DNA from: Brucella intermedia LMG 3301
GTDB lineage: Bacteria > Pseudomonadota > Alphaproteobacteria > Rhizobiales > Rhizobiaceae
Reading direction: 5' to 3'
Assembly (NCBI RefSeq): GCF_000182645.1
Contig: NZ_ACQA01000002.1
Coordinates: 1,297,001-1,361,000 of the forward strand
Length of the DNA stretch: 64,000 bases
Position 1 is the stretch's first letter; each line of letters begins with the position of its first letter. The notes under the pieces were generated by a model, which was not told the origin of the DNA, searched no databases, and saw only the letters and a program-made list of their open reading frames with translations. The position numbers were made by a program, and so were the translations under genes. Positions 44,712 to 58,299 of this stretch are shown here, one piece after another.

Positions 44712-46166
44712 TTAACGCGGTAAGACCGAACTCCCCATCAGATCGGCATCGATGGCGTGCGCTGCCTGACGGCCTTCGCGGATGGCCCAGACGACGAGCG
44801 ACTGGCCACGGCGCACATCGCCCGCCGCATAGAGCTTGTCGACATTGGTGCGGTAATCCCGCTCATTGGCCTTGACCGACTTTGAACCACGGCGGTCGGT
44901 GGCAATTTCGAGCTTGTCGCCCAGTTCCTTGACCACGCTGTTTTCTGCCGGGCCGGCAAAGCCGATAGCGATGAAGGCGAGGTCGGCCTTGATGAAGAAC
45001 TCAGAGCCGGCAATGGGTTTGCGCTTTTCATCGACCTGACAGCACTTCACATGGGTAAGACGACCGTCTTCGCCGATGAATTCCAAGGTCGCCACCTGAA
45101 ACTCGCGCGATGCGCCTTCCGCCTGGCTGGAGGACGTGCGCATCTTGGTCGCCCAATAGGGCCAGACGCTGAGCTTGTCTTCCTTTTCCGGCGGTTGCGG
45201 GCGAATGTCGAGCTGGGTGACGTTGACCGCGCCCTGACGAAACGCGGTGCCCACGCAATCCGAAGCCGTATCGCCGCCGCCGACCACTACGACGTGCTTG
45301 CCGCCAGCCAGAATTGGAGCCGAAGCCCAGGCGACGGATTCGATATTTTCGCGGCCCACCCGGCGGTTCTGCTGCACCAGATAAGGCATGGCATCATGCA
45401 CGCCTTCCAGATCAGCCCCCGGAATGCCCGCCGGACGCGGCGTTTCCGATCCACCCGAATAAAGCACGGCATCATAGGTATCGAGGAGGCCGCGCAGCGG
45501 CTTATCCACGCCGATATTCACGCCGCACAGGAAGCGGACGCCCTCGCCTTCCATCTGTGCGATGCGGCGGTCGATCAGGTGCTTTTCCATCTTGAAATCG
45601 GGAATGCCGTAGCGCAGCAGGCCACCGGGACGGCTTTCGCGCTCATAGACGTCGACCATGTGACCGGCGCGGGCCAGCTGCTGCGCGGCCGCGAGACCCG
45701 CCGGGCCGGAACCGATGATGGCGACCGACTTGCCGGTCTTGTTGGCGGCGGGCTGCGGCACGATATAGCCCAACTCATATGCCTTGTCGCCGAGCGCCTG
45801 TTCGACCGTCTTGATCGCAACCGGCGTATCTTCAAGGTTCAGCGTGCAGGCTTCCTCGCAGGGCGCAGGACAGACGCGACCCGTGAATTCCGGGAAATTA
45901 TTGGTCAAATGCAGGTTGCGGATCGCCTGATCCCAGTTGTTGTTATAGACGAGATCGTTCCAATCCGGGATCTGGTTGTGCACCGGGCAGCCCGTCGGCC
46001 CATGGCAGAACGGAATGCCGCAATCCATGCAGCGTGCCGCCTGCTTCTGCACTTCACCATCCGTCATTGGAATGGTGAACTCGCGGAAGTGACGGATACG
46101 ATCCGACGCTGGCTGGTACTTTGCCACCTGCCGGTCGATTTCAAGAAAACCAGTTACCTTACCCAT
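44712..46166 (-). CDS. gltD: Glutamate synthase small subunit
   Basis: About 484 residues from the ATG at 46166 with GAGAGGAGA upstream; the frame to 46247 is not needed. Cys ligands for the Fe-S clusters are in CMDCGIPFCHGPTGCPVH and CPAPCEEACTLN. FAD and NADPH Rossmann motifs are VAIIGSGPAGLAAAQQLA and HVVVVGGGDTASDCVGTA. GDVRRGQSLVVWAIREGRQAA closes the FAD site. It passes electrons from NADPH to GltB for glutamate synthesis in ammonium assimilation. It lies 81 bases downstream of gltB. Confidence 0.96.
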   Translation of the reverse strand: MGKVTGFLEIDRQVAKYQPASDRIRHFREFTIPMTDGEVQKQAARCMDCGIPFCHGPTGCPVHNQIPDWNDLVYNNNWDQAIRNLHLTNNFPEFTGRVCPAPCEEACTLNLEDTPVAIKTVEQALGDKAYELGYIVPQPAANKTGKSVAIIGSGPAGLAAAQQLARAGHMVDVYERESRPGGLLRYGIPDFKMEKHLIDRRIAQMEGEGVRFLCGVNIGVDKPLRGLLDTYDAVLYSGGSETPRPAGIPGADLEGVHDAMPYLVQQNRRVGRENIESVAWASAPILAGGKHVVVVGGGDTASDCVGTAFRQGAVNVTQLDIRPQPPEKEDKLSVWPYWATKMRTSSSQAEGASREFQVATLEFIGEDGRLTHVKCCQVDEKRKPIAGSEFFIKADLAFIAIGFAGPAENSVVKELGDKLEIATDRRGSKSVKANERDYRTNVDKLYAAGDVRRGQSLVVWAIREGRQAAHAIDADLMGSSVLPR

Positions 46167-46247
46167 ATTATTCTCCTCTCGCTGTGCGAGGCTCGCGGTG
46201 CCGTGCGCCATCCCAGGCGCACAAGCACTGCGTTTTGACGATAGCAC

Positions 46248-50999
<4,752 letters not shown>

Positions 51000-51742
51000 C
51001 GTCATTCCCTCCGTTTGGCCCTCATCATGAGGTGCGCGATCAGTATATACCGAGATGGTGTGACAACCATCCCGCCGTTGCTTTGCATATAAAGGAAGCC
51101 TTATCGACAAGGCGTTGGACGAGGTTCCGGACGAGCGGCAAAGCCGATGCGAGGAACGATGTTTAGCGCCTTATTCTCATCAGGCTTGGACAGACGACAC
51201 CCAGCCCGCCGGAACGGCGCACTCGAATTCCTCCTGTCGCGGTCGGGGCGCCTGTTACCGCCAGGCGATCTGCCTGCGGGTTCCGGCGCCTCTTTCTGAA
51301 ACTTTCGGAGAGCGTTGCGTCGCTTCCGTTCGCATCAGCTTCTAATTGGACAGCATTGCTGTCCTAATTACGTATGACAGAATTCAAATTGCCTCACAAG
51401 ATGGAAACGCAATTTTTCTCGGCAACTTCCGTAATAAAATATCAAAAGCGGTGATTTTGTGGGCTTTAAATTGCGTTTGGCGGCCATTGCGTCAGTTTGG
51501 TCTCACGCCGTTTTCGTCTTTGATGCCTAAAAAATAGGCAGCGTGGCGGCATTTTTATCACAAGCAGCCCCAACCGCTTTTGCAGAAGGTTGCGCGCTAA
51601 CGGATACGCTCGAGCGCAGGAACCCAGTGAAATCGGCGCGTCGTGCTTTCCGAAAAGTGATTCCGATTCTCCAAACGATGCTGTAGACAGCCATAGACAC
51701 GAGGGCTGGCGACAGCCTGATTGAACGCATCCGGAGGAACAC
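51000..51742. other. Long intergenic region upstream of gltB and threonine aldolase
   Basis: About 740 bases between divergent genes. The ORFs in it (for example 51115-51345 plus, 51466-51762 minus) lack family likeness and ribosome sites. It must include the gltB promoter and leader, so nitrogen control is likely but no sure NtrC or sigma-54 site was seen. A fragment near 51645-51680 (CCGAAAAGTGATTCCGATTC) recalls the tail of the dispersed palindromes. Confidence 0.5.
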
Positions 51743-52792
51743 GTGCATTTTGCGTCAGACAACTGGGCAGGTGCCCATCCGAAAATCGCCGAGAGCCTTT
51801 CATTGCATGCTGCGGGTTTTGCGGCAGCCTATGGCGCAAGTGAAATCGACAAGCGCGTCGAGCAACGGTTCAACGAACTGTTCGAGCGTGAAGTTGCCGT
51901 ATTCTTTGTCGGAACCGGGACCGCCGCCAACTCGCTGGCGCTTGCCAGCGTCAACCGGCCCGGGGGTGTTTCGCTGGTACACCGCGAGGCGCATGTGATC
52001 GAGGATGAATGCGGCGCGCCGGAATATTTCACCGGCGGGGCCCGTCTGCATCCGATTGACGGCGCACATGGCCGCATCGACCCCGAGCTTCTCAAGCGCG
52101 AACTGAAGCGGTTCAATCCGGCCTTCGTTCACGCCGGGCAGCCCATGGCTGTCAGCATCACGCAGGCGACCGAAGTCGGCACACTCTACCAGCCCGAGCA
52201 TATCGCCGCCATCTCCAAGATCTGCCGCGATGCAGGCCTGCCGCTGCACATGGACGGTGCACGCTTTGCCAATGCACTCGTTTCCCTGGACATGACGCCT
52301 GCCGAAATGACCTGGAAACAGGGTGTAGACATTGTTTCCTTCGGCGGCACGAAAAACGGTTGCTGGTGCGCCGAAGCTCTGGTCTTCATGGACCCTGCAC
52401 GCGCCAGGGACCTGCCGTTCATCCGCAAGCGCGCAGCGCAGCTCTTTTCCAAGACCCGTTTCGTGGCCGCCCAATTCGATGCTTATCTGCAAGACAATCT
52501 CTGGCTGGAACTGGCGCGTCATTCAAACGCGCTCGCAACGCGCCTTGCCGGCCATATCAATGCGTCGAGCCAGATGCGCCTTGCCTGGAAACCGGAAGCC
52601 AACGAGGTGTTCGCCATCATGAAACAGTCGGTCTATGACCGCCTGCGCAATGCCGGAGCGATTTTCTACGACTGGAACCCGCCGCATTCGGAAGTAAACC
52701 GCATCAGCGACGGCGAGATTTTCGCCCGTTTCGTCACGAGCTTCGCCAATACGGAAGAAGACGTGGACCGCTTCGCCGAATTGATTGCCTGA
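51743..52792 (+). CDS. ltaE: Low-specificity L-threonine aldolase
   Basis: 349 residues from the GTG at 51743 with GGAGGA six bases before it. The PLP site is VDIVSFGGTKNGCWCAEALVF with the Schiff-base Lys. FFVGTGTAANSLALASV, REAHVIEDECGAPEYFTGGA and LPLHMDGARFANALVSL with the PLP-binding Asp are typical. It splits threonine or allo-threonine into glycine and acetaldehyde. A bidirectional terminator follows. Standard length for the family. Confidence 0.93.
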   Translation: MHFASDNWAGAHPKIAESLSLHAAGFAAAYGASEIDKRVEQRFNELFEREVAVFFVGTGTAANSLALASVNRPGGVSLVHREAHVIEDECGAPEYFTGGARLHPIDGAHGRIDPELLKRELKRFNPAFVHAGQPMAVSITQATEVGTLYQPEHIAAISKICRDAGLPLHMDGARFANALVSLDMTPAEMTWKQGVDIVSFGGTKNGCWCAEALVFMDPARARDLPFIRKRAAQLFSKTRFVAAQFDAYLQDNLWLELARHSNALATRLAGHINASSQMRLAWKPEANEVFAIMKQSVYDRLRNAGAIFYDWNPPHSEVNRISDGEIFARFVTSFANTEEDVDRFAELIA

Positions 52793-52815
52793 CGCCTTTC
52801 AATAAGCATGGAAAC

Positions 52816-52852
52816 TAAAAAAGGCGGCGCTTTGAGCGCCGCCTTCTTCGTA
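52816..52852. terminator. Bidirectional terminator between ltaE and hsp20
   Basis: AAGGCGGCGC-TTTGA-GCGCCGCCTT is a 10-bp GC-rich stem. On the minus strand it is followed by TTTTTAGTTT and serves hsp20; on the plus strand CTTCTTCG follows, so it may also end ltaE. Confidence 0.9.
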
Positions 52853-52868
52853 CTTTGCAGGGAATGCT

Positions 52869-53339
52869 TTAATGCGCGGTTTTCGCCTCGATCTGCTGGG
52901 CGCTTTCCGAGCCAGCCTTGGTGACTTCGATCTTGCGCGGCTTCATCTGCTCCGGGATTTCGCGCTTGAGATCAATGTGCAGGAGGCCATTCTTGAGGCT
53001 CGCACCGGCGACTTCCACGAAGTCGGCAAGCTGGAAACGGCGCTCGAAAGCACGTGAAGCAATACCGCGATAGAGAACTTCACCGATATCGGAAGCATTC
53101 TCGTCGGCCTTCTGACCCTTCACGGTCAACTGGTTGCGATGTGCTTCGATTTCGAGTTCGCTTTCGGAAAAGCCCGCAACCGCCATGGTGATGCGATAGG
53201 TGTTTTCACCCGTGCGCTCGATATTATACGGCGGATAGGACTGGTTACCTTCCGGCGAAGCGAGCGTATCAAGCATGGTGAAAAGGCGATCGAAACCGAC
53301 CGTGGAACGATAAAGCGGGGAAAAATCTACGTGACGCAT
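52869..53339 (-). CDS. Small heat-shock protein, Hsp20 family
   Basis: 156 residues, IbpA-like: [24 protein letters not shown] is the typical class A opening, [30 protein letters not shown] starts the alpha-crystallin domain, and GVI-type text is replaced by [33 protein letters not shown] with the conserved A-x-x-x-G-L core. It is an ATP-independent holdase that binds unfolding proteins. Control is by a likely RpoH promoter at 53492-53520 and a leader with a stem over the ribosome site. Confidence 0.94.
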   Translation of the reverse strand: MRHVDFSPLYRSTVGFDRLFTMLDTLASPEGNQSYPPYNIERTGENTYRITMAVAGFSESELEIEAHRNQLTVKGQKADENASDIGEVLYRGIASRAFERRFQLADFVEVAGASLKNGLLHIDLKREIPEQMKPRKIEVTKAGSESAQQIEAKTAH

Positions 53340-53345
53340 GTATTA

Positions 53346-53485
53346 GCCCTCCTTTAGAGCGACAAGATGCTTGTTCAGCATGATCTTTTCCAAACAGCGC
53401 CGGGGCTTGTCCGGGATCATGCAGGGCGGCGAAATTCCCTTATGGCGAATTCCTTGTTGCCGGCGGCCCCTTCCAGGCGACCGCA
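53346..53485 (-). promoter_or_regulatory. Structured Hsp20 leader (ROSE-like thermometer candidate)
   Basis: The predicted leader of about 145 bases has a long stem GCATGATC/GATCATGC (53378-53385 with 53415-53422). Just before the start codon lies a short stem GCTCT-AAAGG-AGGGC that pairs the ribosome site AGGAGGG (53346-53360). This is the layout of ROSE-type thermometers on rhizobial small heat-shock genes. The long stem also resembles the dispersed palindromes of the genome, so the thermometer call is tentative. Confidence 0.4.
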
Positions 53486-53491
53486 AAACTC

Positions 53492-53520
53492 ATTTGGGAA
53501 CGGTTCTTTTTCATTTCAAG
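53492..53520 (-). promoter_or_regulatory. RpoH (sigma-32) promoter of hsp20
   Basis: On the minus strand CTTGAA (53515-53520), 16 bases, then CCCAAAT (53492-53498). This is close to the rhizobial RpoH consensus CTTGAA-N16-CC(T/C)AT-T and is placed correctly for the Hsp20 gene. Confidence 0.65.
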
Positions 53521-53717
53521 ACCAGTAGCGCGCGAAGATTCATGAAACACGGGCTGTCACGCTGCGTAATAACTCCTGATCGATAGGGGGCTACATTCTT
53601 GAGGATTCGCCGCACAATGAACCCAAAATGAACATCATCTTTGGCGAGCGTTCAGCCGCTTGGGGCTAATGTCCCACCATGCCTGCTGCAAAGCGGGTTC
53701 ATCAAAGGATCACGGTT

Positions 53718-54116
53718 ATGAAAAAAGCTGTTCTTGCTTTTGCCGCACTTGCCACCGTCGCGACCGGTTTTGCGACGCCCACACTCGCAGCCGACAGCGG
53801 CCTGCGCGTTCAGGTTCAGTATTACGATGATGACGGCTATCGCCCGCCGCGTCCTTATCCGGGTCCCCGTCCCGGTTGGGATGGTGGCCCGGACCGCCGC
53901 CCGGGCTGGGGCGATGACTACGGTCGCCGCGACATCATGAGCCCGCGCCGTATCGCGCGCTCGCTGGAACGCCGCGGCTATGATGTCGGCGATATGCGCC
54001 TTAATCGCGACACTTATTTCGTCCGCGCCACACGGCCAAATGGCCGTCGTGTCATCGTTATGGTCGACGCCTATTCAGGCCGCATCGTCGGCGAACGTCG
54101 TCCGGGCGGTTACTGA
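53718..54116 (+). CDS. Secreted basic protein with PepSY-like C-terminal half
   Basis: About 132 residues from the ATG at 53718, which follows a weak ribosome site; a frame to 53679 is open. A signal peptide (KKAVLAFAALATVATGFATPTLA) precedes a Pro/Gly/Asp/Arg-rich linker. The last 50 residues (RIARSLERRGYDVGDMRLNRDTYFVRA...GRIVGERRPGG) look like a PepSY-type inhibitory module. It is exported to the periplasm. Exact role unknown. A terminator follows. Confidence 0.7.
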   Translation: MKKAVLAFAALATVATGFATPTLAADSGLRVQVQYYDDDGYRPPRPYPGPRPGWDGGPDRRPGWGDDYGRRDIMSPRRIARSLERRGYDVGDMRLNRDTYFVRATRPNGRRVIVMVDAYSGRIVGERRPGGY

Positions 54117-54174
54117 TCTCTCTTCATGTTTCTGAACAGATCGGCTGGCGTAACGTCCCTTGCACCGGCTGTTC

Positions 54175-54215
54175 TTTGAACCGGAAGTTCGCTCTCGAAC
54201 TTCCGGTTACTTTTT
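54175..54215 (+). terminator. Rho-independent terminator after PepSY-like gene
   Basis: A 13-bp stem AACCGGAAGTTCG-CTCT-CGAACTTCCGGTT is followed by ACTTTTTGT. It lies about 60 bases after the PepSY-like gene and separates it from the hydrolase gene at 54280. Confidence 0.85.
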
Positions 54216-54279
54216 GTCATCAATTGCTCCATTATGCTGGCAGCGCATATCCCAACCGAACAGAAAGGCTCGCAATCGG

Positions 54280-55272
54280 ATGTCGGAACTGCTTTTCGAA
54301 ACCGATGCGAACCCCGTCCCGCATGGGATAAGAGCCGGACTGCTTGAAGCACATGGGGGCAGGACGTTGCGCTATGCCATCCTGAAAGCCGAGACAAGGC
54401 CGATGCGGGGAACGGTGGTCCTGCTGCAGGGGCGCAACGAGTTCATTGAAAAATACTTTGAAACCATGGCCGACCTGAGTGCTCGCGGTTTCACGGTCCT
54501 GACTTTCGACTGGCGCGGACAAGGCGGCTCGACCCGACTGCTGAAGGATCGCCAGCGTGGCTATGTCCGCAGTTTCGATGACTATTCCGACGATCTCGAT
54601 CTAATCTTGAGCCAGATCGCTTTGCCTGACTGTCCGCCGCCCTTCTACGTCCTCGGTCACTCCGCAGGCGCGCTCGTGGCGCTCGCTTCAATGGGCAGGC
54701 TGACATCCCGTGTCAGCCGCATGGTGCTCTGTGCGCCCTTCATGGGGCTCGATGGTCAAAAACTCAGCGACGACAACGTACGCCGCATCGCCTCCGCCTT
54801 TCGATGGCTCGGCCTCGGGCGGGTTTATGCCTCCGGCGGACGCAGGCTTGCTTCCCGCCCCTTTGCAGGCAATCCGCTGACCAGCGACCCGGAGCGCTTC
54901 ATGCGGAATATGGAAATTCCACGTCTTCACCCCGACCTTGCGCTTGGCGGTCCCACAGCCCGCTGGCTCTGGAGCGCGCTCGAAACATCGCGGCGGATCA
55001 ACCAGCCGGATTTCTACGAAGGACCAACGGTGCCGGTTCTTATCGTCGCCGCCGGCGCGGATCGTGTGGTTTCCACGCCGGTGATCGAACGTTTTGTGGC
55101 GCGAACGCGCAATGTCTCACTGACGACGATTGCCGGCGCACGTCATGAAATGCTGCAGGAAGCCGATTTTTATCGGGAGCAGCTCTGGGCTGCCTTCGAT
55201 GCCTTCATTCCCGGATCGTCGGAAGTCGAGACCATGCCGGAGACCATTGAACCCGTAGCCTCCGGTATTTAG
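54280..55272 (+). CDS. Alpha/beta hydrolase, lysophospholipase-like
   Basis: About 330 residues from the ATG at 54280; the frame to 54160 runs through the terminator and is rejected. GTVVLLQGRNEFIEKYFETM is the oxyanion region (PldB-type), FDWRGQGGSTRLL follows, and YVLGHSAGALVALASM contains the nucleophile Ser. VPVLIVAAGADRVVSTPV has the catalytic Asp and GARHEMLQE the His. It is probably a monoacylglycerol or lysophospholipid lipase. No signal peptide is seen. Convergent with the phosphatase gene. Confidence 0.85.
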   Translation: MSELLFETDANPVPHGIRAGLLEAHGGRTLRYAILKAETRPMRGTVVLLQGRNEFIEKYFETMADLSARGFTVLTFDWRGQGGSTRLLKDRQRGYVRSFDDYSDDLDLILSQIALPDCPPPFYVLGHSAGALVALASMGRLTSRVSRMVLCAPFMGLDGQKLSDDNVRRIASAFRWLGLGRVYASGGRRLASRPFAGNPLTSDPERFMRNMEIPRLHPDLALGGPTARWLWSALETSRRINQPDFYEGPTVPVLIVAAGADRVVSTPVIERFVARTRNVSLTTIAGARHEMLQEADFYREQLWAAFDAFIPGSSEVETMPETIEPVASGI

Positions 55273-56055
55273 CTAGCTGTTGAGCAGATCGAGCGCTGCC
55301 CTGTGCAGTTCGGGAGAAGCGGCGGCGACAATGTCACCGCCCTTTTCCGCCGGGCCACCATCGCGTTGCGTCACCACACCGCCCGCCTGTTCAATCAGCG
55401 GGATGAGGGCAACGATGTCATAGGGCTGCAAACCGGCCTCGACCACAATATCGGCAAAGCCGCTTGCCAGCATGGCGAAGGCATAACAATCGACCCCGTA
55501 ACGCGACAGACGGACAGCATTTTCCAGCCGGTCGAAACCTCTGCGGTTGTCTCCCTTGAAGAGAGCAGGCGTCGTCGTGAACATCGTCGCATCGGCCAGG
55601 GCGGCGTTCTTGCGCACCGACAAACGGCGCGGCACATCTTCACCGCTGTGGCGGGCGAGATAGGCCCCATTGCCGTCGCTGTAGAAAAGTTCGCCGGTAA
55701 ACGGCTGCGACATCATTCCCGCCCTGGCATCGCCGTCGACGGTGAGGCCCAGAAGCGTGCCCCACACCGGCAGGCCGGAAATGAAGGCGCGGGTTCCATC
55801 GATGGGATCGATAACCCAGACATGGCTGCGGTCGATATTCTCTGGTCCGTATTCCTCACCCAGAATGCCATGGTCGGGAAAAGCCTCGCCAATCACCGCC
55901 CGAATCGCACGCTCCGCCGCGCGGTCTGCTTCGGTCACCGGATCGAAACCAACGCTATATTTGTTGTCTATTTCCGTCAGCTGACGAAAACGCGGAAGCG
56001 TTTCAGCAGCCGCAGCAGCAGCCACTTCGGAAAAAAATGCCTTGTCGATCAGCAA
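55273..56055 (-). CDS. Inositol-monophosphatase-family phosphatase (HisN-like)
   Basis: About 260 residues from the TTG at 56055 with CAGGAG seven bases upstream; a longer frame to 56097 is possible. Metal-binding motifs are GFDPVTEADRAAE, ILGEEYG and VIDPIDGTRAFISGLPVWGTLL, with a second site YGVDCYAFAMLASG and EAGLQPYDIVALIPLIEQAGG. The pattern matches histidinol-phosphate phosphatase HisN rather than SuhB, so it is likely the last phosphatase of histidine synthesis. The family also includes inositol and PAP phosphatases. Confidence 0.85.
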   Translation of the reverse strand: MLIDKAFFSEVAAAAAAETLPRFRQLTEIDNKYSVGFDPVTEADRAAERAIRAVIGEAFPDHGILGEEYGPENIDRSHVWVIDPIDGTRAFISGLPVWGTLLGLTVDGDARAGMMSQPFTGELFYSDGNGAYLARHSGEDVPRRLSVRKNAALADATMFTTTPALFKGDNRRGFDRLENAVRLSRYGVDCYAFAMLASGFADIVVEAGLQPYDIVALIPLIEQAGGVVTQRDGGPAEKGGDIVAAASPELHRAALDLLNS

Positions 56056-56161
56056 CCTCGAACTCCTGTTTCCAATGCATGGCGCGCGCTTGTGCAAACC
56101 TTGCTAATTTTGCCTATATAATGAGCATGACAAAATCAGCTCAAAAAATATGCTTGTTTTC

Positions 56162-56190
56162 TTGACGTTAGCGCCATTCAGACGTAACTT
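56162..56190 (+). promoter_or_regulatory. Promoter of the MmgR-like sRNA
   Basis: TTGACG (56162-56167) and TAACTT (56185-56190) are separated by exactly 17 bases, giving a start near 56197. Confidence 0.7.
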
Positions 56191-56196
56191 AAATTC

Positions 56197-56282
56197 CTGA
56201 CAGGTTTTCCTGTCTATGCCTTTCGGGGCATTTCCTCCCTAGTCTTTGGCCGCGCTCGTATCGTTCGGGCGCGGTTCTTTTT
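56197..56282 (+). ncRNA. mmgR: MmgR-like (alpha-r8) trans-acting small RNA
   Basis: About 86 bases in an intergenic region with no plus-strand gene upstream. It has hairpin 1 GACAGG/CCTGTC with loop TTTT (56199-56214), hairpin 2 ATGCC/GGCAT (56216-56231), a single-stranded TTTCCTCCCT (56231-56240), and a terminator stem CCGCGC/GCGCGG followed by TTCTTTTT (56250-56282). Known: the rhizobial sRNA MmgR (Rfam suhB/alpha-r8) has this order and the same unpaired decamer, and lies beside an inositol-monophosphatase-family gene as here. In Sinorhizobium it limits polyhydroxybutyrate storage. Confidence 0.85.
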
Positions 56283-56310
56283 ATCTGCGAGAGGAGCTTA
56301 AAGGAACGGC

Positions 56311-57201
56311 TTATTCCGCCGCCAGAGGAGGCGCGACAAAGAGATCATCCGGCAGGGATGTCAGGTCGCTCAGAAATCCATAGAGATCGGCGCAGAGCGT
56401 TTCAAAACCGGCAAGCTTATGCAGGCTCTGTTCATTCACATAGAGGCTTCTGTTGATCTCGATCTGGAGAGCATGGCAAGCGGTAGCTGGTCGTCCATAA
56501 TGCTCGGTGATAAAGCCACCTGCATAGGGCTTGTTGTGCGCAACCGTGTAACCCAGGTCCTGGAGGAGATCGATGGCAGCCTGCGTCAGCCTTTCGCTGC
56601 AAGAACGGCCGAAACGGTCGCCGACGATAAAATCCGGCCGTGACCCGACTTCACCGGGACGTGTGCCGCCCGGCATGGAGTGGCAGTCTATCAGCACCGC
56701 ATAGCCAAAACGCTGGCGCGTGGATTGAAGCAAAGCATCAAGCGTCTGATGATAAGGCTTGTAGAGATCTTCAATGCGGTAAAATGCTTCCGCGAGGGAA
56801 ATTCGGCCCGGATAAATCAACTGGCCCTCGCCGACCAGACGGGGCACCGTGCCAAGCCCACCAGCGACGCGCGCCGACTGGCTGTTCACGAAAGGCGGCA
56901 GCGGCTCGGCGAACATGCGCGGATCGAGCTCGTAGGCTTCACGATTCACATCCAGAAAAGCCCGCGGGAAATGCGCCTTGAGCAGGGGCGCCCCGAGCCG
57001 CACCGCCGAAGCAAACAAGTCATCGACGTAACAGTCTTCCGAATGGCGAATGCTCAAGGCATCCAGACGCGACGCTTCGATGAAGGAATGCGGGTAATAG
57101 CGTCCGCTATGCGGGGAATTAAAGACGAACGGAATGCGCTGTTCCGCCGGAGCGCATATCTCGAAGGGCGGTATCAGACTAAAATCGCGCTCCAAACTCA
57201 T
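56311..57201 (-). CDS. N-formylglutamate amidohydrolase family protein
   Basis: 296 residues of the FGase family. PFVFNSPHSGRYYP and ALSIRHSEDCYVDDLFASAVRLGAP hold the family His/Ser/Asp pattern. PRAFLDVNREAYELDPRMF, AVLIDCHSMPGGTRPGE and ALQIEINRSLYVNEQ give the metal and catalytic residues. It cleaves N-formyl-glutamate or a related N-acyl amino acid to formate and the amino acid, as in histidine breakdown. No hut genes lie near. Starts at ATG 57201. Confidence 0.88.
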   Translation of the reverse strand: MSLERDFSLIPPFEICAPAEQRIPFVFNSPHSGRYYPHSFIEASRLDALSIRHSEDCYVDDLFASAVRLGAPLLKAHFPRAFLDVNREAYELDPRMFAEPLPPFVNSQSARVAGGLGTVPRLVGEGQLIYPGRISLAEAFYRIEDLYKPYHQTLDALLQSTRQRFGYAVLIDCHSMPGGTRPGEVGSRPDFIVGDRFGRSCSERLTQAAIDLLQDLGYTVAHNKPYAGGFITEHYGRPATACHALQIEINRSLYVNEQSLHKLAGFETLCADLYGFLSDLTSLPDDLFVAPPLAAE

Positions 57202-57509
57202 TCTTCACCCGTTCTCGACCGCAATAGTCAGGCCATTCGCCAACGATCCACGTTAATAACGTAACAAATTACGTCAGACAGCCCATGCGCGCAAATGGCC
57301 GGAAGACGAATCTTTCGAACCCTTCCCGGTGTCCATATGCGACAATCCTGTCACACTGAACAGCTTGTTGCCAAATACGCGCCATAACAATTAACATTCG
57401 TGCGAGCATTCATTCCATATTTACCAAAGAAGCGTTTTCTACGGTGGATATTGAGTCGTTAAGGGTCAGCTTTTGAGCGATGAACACGACACAGAATTCG
57501 GACGGAACA
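57202..57509. other. Divergent region upstream of cpdR
   Basis: About 300 bases with no gene, AT-rich near 57360-57480. It holds the promoters of the FGase gene and cpdR. A short start at 57480 for cpdR lies within it. I saw no sure CtrA box. Confidence 0.5.
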
Positions 57510-57872
57510 ATGAAGAGAATCCTTCTAGCTGAAGATGACAATGATATGCGCCGCTTCCTCGTCAAGGCGCTGGAAAAAGCCGGTTATCACGTGACGCACT
57601 TCGACAATGGTGCGAGCGCCTATGAAAGATTGCAGGAAGAGCCCTTCTCGCTTCTGCTGACCGACATCGTCATGCCGGAAATGGATGGTATCGAACTGGC
57701 GCGTCGCGCGACAGAAATCGATCCTGACCTGAAGATCATGTTCATTACAGGCTTTGCCGCTGTCGCGCTCAATCCCGATTCGGACGCACCGCGTGACGCA
57801 AAGGTGCTCTCCAAGCCGTTCCACCTGCGCGATCTGGTGAATGAAATCGAAAAAATGCTGATCGCCGCCTGA
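57510..57872 (+). CDS. cpdR: Single-domain response regulator CpdR
   Basis: 120 residues from the ATG at 57510 (MKRILLAEDDNDMRRFLVKAL), the normal CpdR length; an upstream ATG at 57480 adds ten residues. The receiver shows acidic pair ED-D8-D9-D10, phospho-acceptor D52 in LLLTDIVMPEMDG, Thr in FITGFAAVALN and Lys in VLSKPFHL. Unphosphorylated CpdR delivers ClpXP to the pole to degrade CtrA and PdeA in alphaproteobacteria. It is convergent to nothing and is followed by tRNA-Val. Confidence 0.92.
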   Translation: MKRILLAEDDNDMRRFLVKALEKAGYHVTHFDNGASAYERLQEEPFSLLLTDIVMPEMDGIELARRATEIDPDLKIMFITGFAAVALNPDSDAPRDAKVLSKPFHLRDLVNEIEKMLIAA

Positions 57873-57943
57873 GGCGATCCGGCGGATTTGCGGCCCTTTG
57901 TTTTGTCATCAACAAAAAGACGAAAAAACTTCATAAAAGGGCA

Positions 57944-57972
57944 TTGACGGGCGCAACGCGATATGGTGTATG
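57944..57972 (+). promoter_or_regulatory. Promoter of tRNA-Val
   Basis: TTGACG (57944-57949), 17 bases, then TGTATG (57967-57972), followed by the tRNA start 14 bases downstream. Confidence 0.5.
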
Positions 57973-57985
57973 CGCCACATCGAAT

Positions 57986-58060
<75 letters not shown>

Positions 58061-58299
58061 TTCGAACTCCAAACAAATCAATTGGTTATGGAAAAGTAGC
58101 GTTGCTGATATGTAGCGCACTTCAGGTTTGTCGAGCCTGAAATGAACCTATTGGTTATTCGACCAAATCCACACGCCCAATAGCTTCAACCCATGCCGCA
58201 TGATGTGTTCGCCTCCATCAGGGAACGCTGTGGACCGCGCGGTATGCACCGCGAATGGGTGTTGGGGGCGCCAAGCCGCCCCTCGAGCTTCAAGGCCAA

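Noticed and set aside
51115..51537. Small plus-strand ORFs upstream of threonine aldolase
   Set aside because: They have no ribosome sites, no family likeness and irregular codon use; they are treated as intergenic.
58061..58299. Integration site or mobile element downstream of tRNA-Val
   Set aside because: No direct repeat of the tRNA 3' end and no integrase gene is seen. One hairpin TTCAGG/CCTGAA is the only structure.
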